Positions 7,182 through 16,225 of a DNA stretch of 64,000 nt are shown piece by piece; the first letter of the stretch is position 1, and each line of letters begins with the position of its first letter. Source of the stretch: Pseudoluteimonas sp047602125 (GTDB taxonomy: Bacteria > Pseudomonadota > Gammaproteobacteria > Xanthomonadales > Xanthomonadaceae); contig JASGIB010000001.1 in NCBI GenBank assembly GCA_047602125.1, forward strand, positions 2,046,001 to 2,110,000. Reading direction: 5' to 3'. The notes under the pieces are model-generated. The model saw nothing but the letters and a program-made list of their open reading frames with translations, searched no databases and was not told where the DNA came from. The position numbers and the translations under genes were made by a program.

Positions 7182-8561
7182 TCAGCGCGGAACGCCGCCG
7201 GCGCGGGAGGGTGGCGCGTCGCCGTTCGCCTGGTTCGCCGACGCATCCTCGCCGTCGGCCTGGCCGCTGGCGTAGAGCGTCGTCGGCGCCTGGCTGCTTT
7301 CGATCCAGGCGTGGTAGGGCAGGCCGATCGCGCGATCAAGGATGGTCGGCAGCAATCCGCTCGGCAGCGCGCTCTCGCTGTTCCAGAGGATGGCGACGCC
7401 GAGGTCGCGGTCGGGCAGCATCGCCACCACGGCGCGGTAGCCTTGCACCGCGCCGCCATGGAACACGACCTCGTGCCCGGCGTAGTCGTACACGCGCCAG
7501 CCGATCGCATAGCCCGCCGAACCCAGGCGCTCGCGCCGCCATTCGGTGCCGCGCAACTCGGTTGGCGTGGAGATCACCGGCCTGTGCAAGGTCGCCAGCA
7601 GCGGCGCCGGCAGCACATCGGGGCGATGCCCGGTCTGCGCGATCAGCCATTGCGACATGTCGTCGATGCTGGCGTTGACGCCCGCCGCAGGCAGCACGCG
7701 GTAATAGGATGGCTTCGGCATCAGCGCGACCCAGCCGCCGCCGCCGCGGATGTGCGGTCGCGCCCAGCGCGGGCTGGACTCGATGCCCTCGAGGCCGGTG
7801 CTGGCGTCGTTCATGCCCAGCGGCTTGAACACCATGCGCGAGAGTTCGTGGCCGTAATCCTCGCCGCTGGTCGCGGCGAGCACCTTGCCGATCAGGCTGA
7901 ACGCCACGTTCTGGTAGGCGTAGCACTCGCCCGGGTCGCAGGTCATCGGCGCGGACGCCAGTTTGGCGACGAGGCCGTCGTAATCCGCGTTCGCCTCGAG
8001 GTCGCGGTCGAACGCGTTGCGGGTCAGGCCGACGCGATGGCTGAGCACGTCCGCGACGGTGAGCTGGCGTTCGCTGCCCGGGCGCGACAACCGCAGCCAC
8101 GGCACGTAGTCGACCACCGGCGTGTCCCAGCGGAACTTGCCCGCGTTCACCTGCAGGCCGGCGAGCGTGCCCGCGAAGGCCTTGGACAGCGAGGCGAGGC
8201 GGAACACGGTGTGGTTGTCGATCGCCTGCGCGGCCTGCACGTCGGTGACGCCGTAGCCGCGCTCGCTCACCACCTTGCCGTTCTGCACGATGGTCATCGC
8301 CAGGCCCGGCACGCCCTCGTTAGAGACGAGTTGCTGGGCGAGGGTTTCGAAGACGGAGGGATCGAACGCCGCGCCCGGCTGCGACACGGCCTGGACGGAA
8401 GGTCGCGAAGGTTGTTGCGGCGGCGGTGGCGGATAGGCCGCGGCGCCACGCCAGCGCAGCGAATCCTGCGCGCCACTGCCGGCGGCGAGCGGCAACAACA
8501 ACAGGCTGAGGGTCCAGGCGAGGCGCGTCCGCTTCTGCGGCCGGTTCGCGTCGTCTTTCAT
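7182..8561 (-). CDS. secreted serine hydrolase, beta-lactamase/DD-peptidase (class C) fold
   Basis: A 459-residue protein of the PF00144 family. ATG 8561 is chosen because it opens a signal peptide (RLAWTLSLLLLPLAAGSGAQ); the frame stays open far upstream without homologous sequence. Catalytic SxxK is SLSK in RLASLSKAF, the second motif is YQN in ECYAYQNVAF, and the third is HGG in VVFHGGAVQGY. The class C-like order SxxK-YxN-HxG fits an esterase, D-aminopeptidase or penicillin-binding enzyme in the periplasm as well as a beta-lactamase, so substrate is open. It is divergent from lemA, with 81 nt between the starts. Confidence 0.85.
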   Translation of the reverse strand: MKDDANRPQKRTRLAWTLSLLLLPLAAGSGAQDSLRWRGAAAYPPPPPQQPSRPSVQAVSQPGAAFDPSVFETLAQQLVSNEGVPGLAMTIVQNGKVVSERGYGVTDVQAAQAIDNHTVFRLASLSKAFAGTLAGLQVNAGKFRWDTPVVDYVPWLRLSRPGSERQLTVADVLSHRVGLTRNAFDRDLEANADYDGLVAKLASAPMTCDPGECYAYQNVAFSLIGKVLAATSGEDYGHELSRMVFKPLGMNDASTGLEGIESSPRWARPHIRGGGGWVALMPKPSYYRVLPAAGVNASIDDMSQWLIAQTGHRPDVLPAPLLATLHRPVISTPTELRGTEWRRERLGSAGYAIGWRVYDYAGHEVVFHGGAVQGYRAVVAMLPDRDLGVAILWNSESALPSGLLPTILDRAIGLPYHAWIESSQAPTTLYASGQADGEDASANQANGDAPPSRAGGVPR

Positions 8562-8642
8562 CGCGGGGTCCCCGTCCGTATGCTCAGGTCGCTGGCGATG
8601 ATAACGCCTGCGTCCGTTTCTGCATGAATGGGGAGAGGTTTG

Positions 8643-9239
8643 ATGGCCATGTTGCTGATCCTGCTGGTAATCGTGGTAGTCGTCGCGCTTTGGGCCATGG
8701 GCATCTACAACGGCCTCGTCACCGCGCGGAATGCGTTCAGGAACGCCTTCGCCCAGATCGACGTGCAGTTGCAGCGCCGCTTCGACCTGATCCCGAACCT
8801 GGTGGAAGTCGCCAAGAAGTACATGGCGCACGAACGCGAGACGCTGGAGGCGGTGATCGCGGCGCGCTCGGCCGCGCAGTCCGGCCTTGCCGCGGCCAAG
8901 TCCAATCCCGGCGATCCGCAGGCGATGGCGCAGCTGGTGGCCGCGCAGGGCCAGTTGAATGCCGGCCTCGGGCGCCTGCTCGCGGTGGCCGAGTCCTACC
9001 CCGAGCTCAAGGCCAACCAGAACATGATGCAGCTCACCGAGGAGCTGACCAGCACCGAGAACAAGGTCGCCTTCGCGCGGCAGGCGTTCAACGATGCGGT
9101 GATGGCCTACAACAACAAGCGCGAAGTGTTCCCGAACAGCATCTTCGCCGGCATGTTCAATTTCGCCCCGGCCACGTTGCTGGAAATCCCGGCGGAGAAG
9201 CAGGTGCAGGTACGCGAAGCGCCGAAGGTTTCCTTCTGA
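8643..9239 (+). CDS. lemA: LemA family membrane protein
   Basis: A 198-residue protein with an N-terminal membrane anchor (LLILLVIVVVVALWAMGIYN). The hallmark LemA helices follow: NAFAQIDVQLQRRFDLIPNL, then VAESYPELKANQNMMQL and an AYNNKREVFPNSIFA end. ATG 8643 is preferred over an ATG five codons earlier because GGGGAGAGG lies just upstream of it. LemA proteins are membrane-tethered helical bundles of uncertain function, often encoded beside M48 peptidases or TPM-domain proteins. Here the M48 gene follows after 61 nt containing a REP-like hairpin. Confidence 0.95.
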   Translation: MAMLLILLVIVVVVALWAMGIYNGLVTARNAFRNAFAQIDVQLQRRFDLIPNLVEVAKKYMAHERETLEAVIAARSAAQSGLAAAKSNPGDPQAMAQLVAAQGQLNAGLGRLLAVAESYPELKANQNMMQLTEELTSTENKVAFARQAFNDAVMAYNNKREVFPNSIFAGMFNFAPATLLEIPAEKQVQVREAPKVSF

Positions 9240-9249
9240 GCAAGCTGTT

Positions 9250-9294
9250 CCCTCTCCCTTTGTGGGAGGGGGTGGCCGCAGGCCGGGAGAGGGG
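9250..9294. repeat. REP-like inverted repeat between lemA and the M48 gene
   Basis: Perfect 9-bp arms CCCTCTCCC (9250-9258) and GGGAGAGGG (9285-9293) enclose GTGGGAGGGGGTGGCCGCAGG. This 'CCCTCTCCC...GGGAGAGGG' design is common as dispersed extragenic repeats in this family. It may stabilise the lemA mRNA end. Confidence 0.6.
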
Positions 9295-9300
9295 ACTCGG

Positions 9301-11187
9301 ATGAACTTCTTCGAACACCAGGCCGCGGCCCGGCGCGCGTCGATGCGCCTGGTCGTGCTGTTCGCGCTGGCGGTGGCCGGCATCGTGCTGGCGGTCGATG
9401 CCGTCGCCTGGGTGGTCACCGGTTCGCCCGGCGCGCTGGTCTTCTTCAGCCTCGCCACGCTCGCGACGATCGGGCTCGGGTCGCTCTACCGCATCGCGTC
9501 CTTGCGCGGCGGCGGCGAACCGGTGGCGCTGCAGATGGGTGGCGTGCCCGTGCCGGAGGACACCGTCGATCCGAACCTGCGCCGGCTGCGCAACGTGGTG
9601 GAGGAAATCGCGATCGCCTCCGGCGTGCCGATGCCCAAGCTCTACGTGCTCGAGCACGAATCCGGCATCAACGCCTTCGCCGCGGGGTATTCGCCCTCCG
9701 ACGCGGTGGTCGCGGTGACGCGCGGCGCGCTCGACCGGCTCAACCGCGACGAGCTGCAGGGCGTCGTCGCGCACGAGTTCAGCCACATCCTCAACGGCGA
9801 CATGCGCCTGAACATCCGCCTGATCGGCGTGCTGTTCGGCATCCTCATGATCGGCCTGATCGGCCGCAAGATACTGTGGAGCGGTCGCTTCGGGCGCGGG
9901 CGGAGCACAAGTGCGGTGCTCGGCGCGGCGCTCGTGGCGCTGGCGGTCGGTTACATCGGCCTGTTCTTCGGCCGCATGATCAAGGCCGGCGTCAGCCGCA
10001 CGCGCGAATCGCTGGCCGATGCCAGCGCGGTGCAGTTCACCCGGCAGACGCAAGGCCTCGCCGGTGCGCTGAAGAAGATCGGCGGCCTCGCCGACGGTTC
10101 GCAACTGAACGACCGCGGCGACGCCGAAGAAGTGAACCACATGCTGTTCGGCGAAGGGTTGAACCTGTCCAGCCTGTTCGCCACGCACCCGCCGCTGCTC
10201 AAGCGCATCCAGGCGCTGGAACCGCACTTCCGCGGCGAGGAACTCGAACGCCTGCGCGGCAAGTGGTTCGCGGCGCCGCCGGTCGGGCTGGACGAGGACG
10301 CGATGCTCGGGCTCGACGCCCATGGCGGCACGCGCCTGCCGAACGCGACGCAGGAATTGCACGTCACCCCGCCGATGGTCGCGGCGCAGGTCGCCACGCC
10401 GGCGGCCGACGATTACAGGCGCGCGAACGCCATCGCCAGCGGCATTCCCGAAGCCCTGCGCGACCTTGCCGCGCAACGCGATGCGGTGATGCCGTTGCTG
10501 CTCGCGCTGCTGCTCGCCGACGACGAGGCGTTGGCCGAACGCCAGCGTTTCGAAATCGCCGCGCGCCTCGGCGGCGATGCCGCTGACCACGCCGCGCGCA
10601 TCCATCAGCAACTGGTCGCCGACCTGCATCCGATGCTGCGCCTGCCGCTCGCGGCATTGGCGTTCCCGGTGCTGCGCCTGCGGCCGCGGCCGCAACTCGA
10701 TGCGTTCATGGACACGGTGCACGCGGTGGTCAACGCCGACGGGCAGGTGTCGCTGTTCGAATACTGCCTCGGCCGGCTGCTCACGGTGCAGGTGCGCGAA
10801 TCGCTGGATCCGGCGCGTTATTCGCATTTCGGCCCGCGCAAGCCTGCGGCGGTGAAGCACGAACTCGCGCTGCTGCTTTCGGTCGTCGCGCAGGCCGGCC
10901 ACGACGATGCCGACGGCGCGCGCCGCGCCTACCTCGCCGGCATGTTGCGCGTGTTGCCGAACGAGCACATCGCGTATGCGCCACCGGCGAACGGCGTGCT
11001 GGCGCTGGACGAGGTCTGGGGTCCGCTGGATCGCCTGGATCCGCTGGCCAAGCAGGTGCTGGTCGAAGGCGTCACTGCCGCGATCGGCAACGACGGCCGC
11101 GTCAGCGTCGCCGAAGCGGAACTGCTGCGCACGATCTGCGGCGTACTGCACTGCCCGCTGCCGCCGATGCTTGAACGTGGGGGATAG
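9301..11187 (+). CDS. M48 family membrane metallopeptidase with long C-terminal extension
   Basis: A 628-residue protein. Two N-terminal membrane segments (about 15-60) precede an M48 peptidase domain with zinc motif HEFSH (158-162) in VVAHEFSHILNGD. Further membrane segments lie at about 178-225, and the third ligand region is SRTRESLADASAVQF. HtpX-type proteases are about 290 residues, so roughly 300 extra residues follow. The extension has two TerB-like helical stretches, VNADGQVSLFEYCLGRLL and IGNDGRVSVAEAELLRTICG. It likely degrades membrane proteins and may work with LemA just upstream. I picked ATG 9301 (MNFFEHQ) since this is the family's usual N-terminus. Confidence 0.92.
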   Translation: MNFFEHQAAARRASMRLVVLFALAVAGIVLAVDAVAWVVTGSPGALVFFSLATLATIGLGSLYRIASLRGGGEPVALQMGGVPVPEDTVDPNLRRLRNVVEEIAIASGVPMPKLYVLEHESGINAFAAGYSPSDAVVAVTRGALDRLNRDELQGVVAHEFSHILNGDMRLNIRLIGVLFGILMIGLIGRKILWSGRFGRGRSTSAVLGAALVALAVGYIGLFFGRMIKAGVSRTRESLADASAVQFTRQTQGLAGALKKIGGLADGSQLNDRGDAEEVNHMLFGEGLNLSSLFATHPPLLKRIQALEPHFRGEELERLRGKWFAAPPVGLDEDAMLGLDAHGGTRLPNATQELHVTPPMVAAQVATPAADDYRRANAIASGIPEALRDLAAQRDAVMPLLLALLLADDEALAERQRFEIAARLGGDAADHAARIHQQLVADLHPMLRLPLAALAFPVLRLRPRPQLDAFMDTVHAVVNADGQVSLFEYCLGRLLTVQVRESLDPARYSHFGPRKPAAVKHELALLLSVVAQAGHDDADGARRAYLAGMLRVLPNEHIAYAPPANGVLALDEVWGPLDRLDPLAKQVLVEGVTAAIGNDGRVSVAEAELLRTICGVLHCPLPPMLERGG

Positions 11188-11195
11188 GAATCTCG

Positions 11196-11927
11196 ATGAA
11201 TACAAAAGTCATCATCGTATGTTGGCTGGTCTGCGCTTCATCGCCAGTATTTGCAACGACATGGGCGGAAACGAAGATCAAAGACCCTATCGACGGGAAA
11301 CAATGCGCTGTCCAAACTCCGATGAGTTCTGGGTCCTACATTTACCAGTGGCCTGAGAAATACGACCAGATTTTTTGGCCTCTCACCGATCCGAACGGAG
11401 TCTGGGCTTGTCCCGCGTCGGGATTTGCAACCTTTATCGGAGACGAAGGACTCAGCGCAGAGGAAAAAGCTGCAATCTCCGCTTTCCTGAAAGATGCGCC
11501 GCCACTTCCGAAAGACGCAACCTCGAAAATAGTGCTCGATCGCCTGAGATCGATCTATTCATTGCGTAAACCAGACCCGACCAAGAAAATTGGAATTCTT
11601 AGGGCGCTGGCTTATCAATATCAAAGTATTGGTATGCAGGATATTGCAAATGCACTGAGGGCGCAGGCCGCAGAGGCCATGGAAGAAAGATTGGCCGACG
11701 AAAAACTGGACCCGGCTCTCAGGCTTCAGTATTTGTTCGTCACTGCTAATTATGCGCGGGAATTTGGCCGGGCAGACGAATCGGATCGCAAGCTTGAACA
11801 ATTGACGGATTTGTTTATTGACGCCGCCAGCGATGAAAAACTGAAGGACTATGCCGAGTACTTGCAAGCATTGGTCGAATCGGCGCGGAAAATTGCACCG
11901 GGCGGAGTGTTGGCGCCTGCCGAGTAG
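11196..11927 (+). CDS. secreted protein of unknown function, AT-richer than its neighbours
   Basis: A 243-residue protein with a signal peptide (KVIIVCWLVCASSPVFA, cut before TTWAET). The mature N-terminus has a Cys pair (GKQCAV, VWACPA) and several Trp/Tyr residues; the C-terminal half is helical (about 90-235) and TPR-like in look but without clear TPR consensus. I do not recognise the family. Codon usage is clearly AT-richer than flanking genes, suggesting recent acquisition. The start is only 8 nt after the M48 stop, so it could be cotranscribed despite its different origin. Confidence 0.72.
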   Translation: MNTKVIIVCWLVCASSPVFATTWAETKIKDPIDGKQCAVQTPMSSGSYIYQWPEKYDQIFWPLTDPNGVWACPASGFATFIGDEGLSAEEKAAISAFLKDAPPLPKDATSKIVLDRLRSIYSLRKPDPTKKIGILRALAYQYQSIGMQDIANALRAQAAEAMEERLADEKLDPALRLQYLFVTANYAREFGRADESDRKLEQLTDLFIDAASDEKLKDYAEYLQALVESARKIAPGGVLAPAE

Positions 11928-12008
11928 CGCCGTAGGCTGAACAGCCGTATCAACCCGGCTTCTCCATGCAATTGCCGGCTTGATGAAGACGGCCCAAGTT
12001 GCAAAACA

Positions 12009-13613
12009 TCACCCCGCCGCGATCAACTCCGCCGCGCGTTCGGCGATCATGATCGTCGGGGCGTTGGTGTTGCCCCCGATCAGCGTCGGCATCACCGAGG
12101 CATCTACCACGCGCAGGCCTTCGACGCCACGCACGCGCAGCTGCGGATCGACGACCGCGCCGTCGTCCTGGCCCATGCGGCAGGTGCCGACCGGGTGGTA
12201 GACGGTTTCGGCCTTGGCGCGGATGAATTCCACCAGTTCCGCATCGCTCAAGTCGTCGCGCGCCGGGAAGATCGGTGTGCCGCGATATGCGTCGAATGCC
12301 TCCTGCGCGAACAGTTCGCGGCTGATCTTCGCGCATTCGACCATCATCTTCATGTCGAAGCCGTCGGCATCGCTGAGGTAGTTCGCCTCGATCCGCGCCT
12401 TGTCGCTGGCGCGGTTGCTCGCCAGCGAAATCCGGCCGCGGCTGCGCGGGCGCAGGAAGCATGCGTGCAGCGTGTAACCGTCGCCGGGCAGGCGGTGGCG
12501 GCCGTGGTCGTCAAGCATCGCCGGCACGAAATGGAACTGCACGTCGCAGCGTTCGTCGGTCGCGAGCGGCGAGCGCCAGAAGCCGCCGGCTTCGGCGATG
12601 TTGCTGCTGCCCGCGCCGCGATGGCCGCGCAGGTAGTAGTCGAACGCCATCTTCGGTTCGTTGATGCGGTCGTAGCTCACGCCCGGCGGGCAATGCCGCA
12701 GGGTGCAGATGTCGAGGTGGTCCTGCAGGTTGGCGCCGACGCCGGGCAGGTCGGCGACGACGTCGATGCCGAGCGCGCGCAGCTCGTCCGGGCGGCCGAT
12801 GCCAGAGAGCATCAGCAGTTGCGGCGAATTGATGGCGCCGCCGCAGACGATCACTTCCGTCGCCGGCTGGTGGAACGCACGGCCACGCATCGAATACACG
12901 ACGCCGCTTGCGCGGCCGCTTTCGAAGGTGACGCGCGAAGCCAATGCGCCGGTGTGGACGGTGAGGTTCGGGCGCGGTTTCGCCGGATCGAGGTAGGCGA
13001 CCGCGGACGAGCAGCGCGCGCCGTCGCGCTGCGTGACCTGGTAGAAACCGACGCCGGCCTGCACCGGGCCGTTGAAGTCCGGGTTGCGTGCGAGGCCGGC
13101 CTGCACGCCAGCATCGACGAATGCCTGCGACAACAGGTTGGTATGACGCAGGTCAGAGACCGACAGCGGGCCTTCGACGCCGTGCAGCATTTGGAATTCC
13201 CGCTCATCCCGGGCTTGTCGAAGGACGCGGCTGTTGCCTTCGCTGCGCCTGAAATACGGCAGCACCGAATCCCAGTCCCAGCCGTCCGCGCCCTGCGCGG
13301 CCCAGTCGTCGTAGTCGCGCGGGACGCCGCGGATGTAGCACATCGCATTGATCGAACTCGAGCCGCCGAGCACCTTGCCGCGCGGCCACCACAACGCGCG
13401 CCCGTCGAGCCGTGCTTCGGGCGCCGTGTCGTAATCCCAGTTCACGCCCTTCTTGCCGACCAGCTTGGCCAGGCCGGCGGGCATGTGGATGAAGGGATGC
13501 CAGTCGCGCGGGCCGGCTTCGAGCAGCAGCACCTTGCGGTTCGGATCGGCGGACAGGCGGTTGGCGAGCACGCAGCCGGCCGAACCGGCGCCGATGATGA
13601 TGGTGTCGAACAC
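12009..13613 (-). CDS. GMC-family FAD-dependent alcohol/choline dehydrogenase
   Basis: A 534-residue glucose-methanol-choline oxidoreductase. The FAD-binding Rossmann motif is IIGAGSAGCVLANRL at residues 5-19. GMC signature 1 lies in WWPRGKVLGGSSSINAMCY, signature 2 in VIVCGGAINSPQLLMLSGIG, and the catalytic His region is TVYHPVGTCRMG near the C-terminus with a second conserved residue in NTNAPTIMIAERAAELI. It oxidises a primary alcohol (choline, alkanol or polyol), passing electrons to FAD. The substrate cannot be read from sequence and no betaine-aldehyde dehydrogenase is adjacent. It is divergent from the MFS gene with 120 nt between. Confidence 0.92.
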   Translation of the reverse strand: MFDTIIIGAGSAGCVLANRLSADPNRKVLLLEAGPRDWHPFIHMPAGLAKLVGKKGVNWDYDTAPEARLDGRALWWPRGKVLGGSSSINAMCYIRGVPRDYDDWAAQGADGWDWDSVLPYFRRSEGNSRVLRQARDEREFQMLHGVEGPLSVSDLRHTNLLSQAFVDAGVQAGLARNPDFNGPVQAGVGFYQVTQRDGARCSSAVAYLDPAKPRPNLTVHTGALASRVTFESGRASGVVYSMRGRAFHQPATEVIVCGGAINSPQLLMLSGIGRPDELRALGIDVVADLPGVGANLQDHLDICTLRHCPPGVSYDRINEPKMAFDYYLRGHRGAGSSNIAEAGGFWRSPLATDERCDVQFHFVPAMLDDHGRHRLPGDGYTLHACFLRPRSRGRISLASNRASDKARIEANYLSDADGFDMKMMVECAKISRELFAQEAFDAYRGTPIFPARDDLSDAELVEFIRAKAETVYHPVGTCRMGQDDGAVVDPQLRVRGVEGLRVVDASVMPTLIGGNTNAPTIMIAERAAELIAAG

Positions 13614-13733
13614 TGCGTTTCCCGAGAACCGGATCGGCCGACACTATGCCGCGTCGTTTGAGCAATTGCTCGGCCGCTAGCCAGCGCAAGGCAGGCTGCG
13701 GTAACGTGCCGCGACCCGAAGCGGAACCCGCCG

Positions 13734-15086
13734 ATGTCGTCCTTCCCCAGCGGAACAGGTTCGAAGCGCGTGCATGGCGGGGAATGGCGCGCGGTGGCGT
13801 GGTCGTTCGCGTATTTCTTCTGCGTGCTGTCCGCGTACTACGTGATGCGGCCGGTGCGCGAGCAGCTCGCGGCCGCGGTCGGTTCCACCCAGTTGCCCTG
13901 GTTCTGGACCGCGACCCTGGTCGCGACGCTGGTGTTGACCCCGGTGTTCGCATGGATGGTCTCGCGCTGGCCGCGCCGGATCGTGGTGCCGCTGGTGTAC
14001 GGCTTCTTCATCGCCTGCCTGCTCGGTTTCGTGCCGCTGTTCACCACCCAGGGCCTGCTCAGCCCGAAGGCGCTGGGCATGCTGTTCTTCGTGTGGGTGA
14101 GCGTGTTCAACCTGTTCGTGGTGTCGGTGTTCTGGAGCTTCATGTCCGACATCTGGAGCGACGAACAGGCGCGTCGCCTGTATCCGCTCATCGGTCTTGG
14201 CGGCACCGCCGGGGCGATCGCCGGTCCCGCTTTGACGCGCGCGCTGGTCGGTGGCATCGGCGTCGCCAACCTGCTCCTCGTTTCGGCCATGCTGCTCGGG
14301 CTGGCGCTGTTGTGCGTGCTGGTGCTCGGGCGCTGGGCGCGGCTGCACGGCGTGCATCGGCACCGGCAGGAGCACGAAGCGGCAATCGGCGGCGGCATGT
14401 TCGACGGCTTGAAGCAGGTGTTCGCCACGCCCTTCATGCGCACGATGGCGATCCTGATGGTGCTGGGCGATGCCATCGGCACCATCGCCTACATGCTGGT
14501 CACCGATTATTCCGGCGCCACTTTCCACGACGCGGTTTCGCGCACGCAATTCGCCGCGGACGTGGACCTGGCCACCAACGTCGTCCAGGTCGTCGCGCAG
14601 TTGACCATCACCCGCTGGTTGCTGGTGCGGCAAGGCGCGGCGCCGGTGCTGGCGCTGCGCGCGGTGGTCGGCATCCTCGCCTGCATCGGCATGGCGCTGG
14701 CGCTGGATCCGTACGCAGTGGTGGTCGGGCCGCTGTCGTTGTCGCTGGGTCCGCTGCATCTCGCGCTCAGTGGCCTGCCGTGGGTCGCGGTGATGCTGGT
14801 CCTCACGCGTTCGCTGGCCTACGGCATGGACCAGCCCGCGCGCGAAACCCTGTTCACCCTGGTGCCGCGCGGCATGCGCTACAAGGGCAAGAATGCGGTG
14901 GATACCGCGGTATGGCGCGCGGGCGACGTGGTCTGCGCGCTGGGCGTCAATGGTTTGCGCGCGGTCGGCGCCACGGTCGGCGTGTTCGGCTGGATCGGCG
15001 CGGCGGCGCTGGCGGCTTCCGGTTCGCTGGGTTGGTGGCTGGCGCGCAAGCTGGAACGCGCGAGCGCCGCCGGCGAGGTGTACTGA
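13734..15086 (+). CDS. MFS-type transporter, distantly like nucleotide translocases
   Basis: A 450-residue integral membrane protein with about twelve hydrophobic segments, beginning AYFFCVLSAYYVMRPVREQL and ending before a basic tail. The YYVMRPVRE motif and the helix pattern are typical of a proteobacterial MFS group distantly related to ATP/ADP translocases, but substrate is unknown. The segment GMDQPARETLFTLVPRGMRY is characteristic. The start ATG 13734 gives a short hydrophilic N-terminus. It is followed after 4 nt by a metallophosphoesterase gene, probably cotranscribed. Confidence 0.85.
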   Translation: MSSFPSGTGSKRVHGGEWRAVAWSFAYFFCVLSAYYVMRPVREQLAAAVGSTQLPWFWTATLVATLVLTPVFAWMVSRWPRRIVVPLVYGFFIACLLGFVPLFTTQGLLSPKALGMLFFVWVSVFNLFVVSVFWSFMSDIWSDEQARRLYPLIGLGGTAGAIAGPALTRALVGGIGVANLLLVSAMLLGLALLCVLVLGRWARLHGVHRHRQEHEAAIGGGMFDGLKQVFATPFMRTMAILMVLGDAIGTIAYMLVTDYSGATFHDAVSRTQFAADVDLATNVVQVVAQLTITRWLLVRQGAAPVLALRAVVGILACIGMALALDPYAVVVGPLSLSLGPLHLALSGLPWVAVMLVLTRSLAYGMDQPARETLFTLVPRGMRYKGKNAVDTAVWRAGDVVCALGVNGLRAVGATVGVFGWIGAAALAASGSLGWWLARKLERASAAGEVY

Positions 15087-15090
15087 CCGG

Positions 15091-15984
15091 GTGAAGCCGC
15101 TGACCGACGACCAAGCGCATCGTTTGCGGCGCCGTCGAAGCAGCCTGCATTGGAGCGCGTGGCTGGTCGCGGCCGGCCTCCTCGCGGTGATGGTGCAAGG
15201 CTTCGTGATCGAGCCGGGGGAACTGGTCGAACGCGACTACACGCTCGCGCCGCGTGGCTGGCCCGGGACCTGCGATGGGCTGCGCATCGACGTGGTCGCG
15301 GATACCCACACCGGCTCGCCGCGCAACGGCCTCGATCATTTCGATGAGGTCGTGCAGCGGCTGGCGAACGACGATTCCAGGGCCGTGCTGATGGCCGGCG
15401 ACTATGTGATCCTCAAGGTCCTGCTCGGCAAGTACGTGCCTGCAACCGAGGTCGCGCGGCACCTGGAACCGCTGGTCGCGAAGAAGCCGGTGTACGCGGT
15501 GCTCGGCAACCACGACTGGTGGAAGGGCGGGCCGGCGGTGCGCGATGCCTTCGCGGCTGCGGGCGTCCACATGATCGACAACCATGCCGAAGAGGTTTCC
15601 CTCGGCGATTGCAGGTTCTGGCTGGTCGGGCTTGGCGATGCGGTCGAAGGCCATCCGGACATCGCCGGCGCGTTCGCGCAAGTGCACGGCGATGCGCCCG
15701 CGGTCGCGCTCACCCACGAGCCCAGCCTGTTCCCGCGCATACCCGCGCGCGCGGCGTTGACCGTGGCCGGCCACACCCACGGCGGACAGGTACAGCTTTG
15801 GCCACGCACGCTGTTCGGCGAGGAGCGCTTCGATCCGCGTTCGAATCGCCTGAGTGGCGTCTACGACGTGGACGGCCGCTTGTTGTTCGTCACGCCCGGC
15901 ATCGGCACCAGCATCGTTCCGATGCGCCTGGGCGTGCCGCCGGAAATCTCGCGGTTGACGTTGCGAAGCGCGCCGTCGCGTTGA
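15091..15984 (+). CDS. membrane-anchored calcineurin-like metallophosphoesterase
   Basis: A 297-residue YkuE/YaeI-like phosphoesterase. The GTG at 15091, 4 nt after the transporter's stop, fits the protein start; no ATG fits. One N-terminal membrane segment (LHWSAWLVAAGLLAVMVQGF) leads to the metal-binding motifs in order: VVADTHTG (D-x-H), MAGDYV (GD), LGNHDWW (GNHD), an ALTHEP His, and AGHTHGGQ (GHxH). It probably hydrolyses a membrane-associated phosphoester such as a UDP-sugar lipid intermediate, but the substrate is unproven. A hairpin region separates it from the convergent small genes beyond. Confidence 0.9.
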   Translation: MKPLTDDQAHRLRRRRSSLHWSAWLVAAGLLAVMVQGFVIEPGELVERDYTLAPRGWPGTCDGLRIDVVADTHTGSPRNGLDHFDEVVQRLANDDSRAVLMAGDYVILKVLLGKYVPATEVARHLEPLVAKKPVYAVLGNHDWWKGGPAVRDAFAAAGVHMIDNHAEEVSLGDCRFWLVGLGDAVEGHPDIAGAFAQVHGDAPAVALTHEPSLFPRIPARAALTVAGHTHGGQVQLWPRTLFGEERFDPRSNRLSGVYDVDGRLLFVTPGIGTSIVPMRLGVPPEISRLTLRSAPSR

Positions 15985-16012
15985 AGGCGCGACGGCGCGC
16001 TTCGTGCGCCGC

Positions 16013-16171
16013 TCAGCCGCCGCGGTTGATGATCACGGGGTCCTTGCCTTCGTCGCCGCCATCGGTCGACTGGCGCAATTCGTCGTGCGCCGCGCGTTGC
16101 TGTTCGCGCAATTCCTGTTCGCGCTGGTCCTGCTCTTCCTGTTCAAGGTCCGGGTTGTCGCTGTTGTTCAT
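16013..16171 (-). CDS. 52-residue charged protein ending in KDPVIINRGG
   Basis: A very small gene supported by AGGAG placed 7 nt before ATG 16171. The first two thirds is a highly charged Glu/Gln/Arg helix (EEQDQREQELREQQRA), with no hydrophobic core. The last residues, GKDPVIINRGG, nearly repeat the end of the next gene upstream (GKTPIIINR). It is the fourth and last gene of the minus-strand SLOG/TIR cluster. I infer a short peptide carrying a recognition tail; no known family is recognised. Confidence 0.6.
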   Translation of the reverse strand: MNNSDNPDLEQEEQDQREQELREQQRAAHDELRQSTDGGDEGKDPVIINRGG

Positions 16172-16225
16172 GGCGTACTCCTGGTGGGCGCACGTCCCTA
16201 TGTCGTGATGGTCCACGTGCAACGG

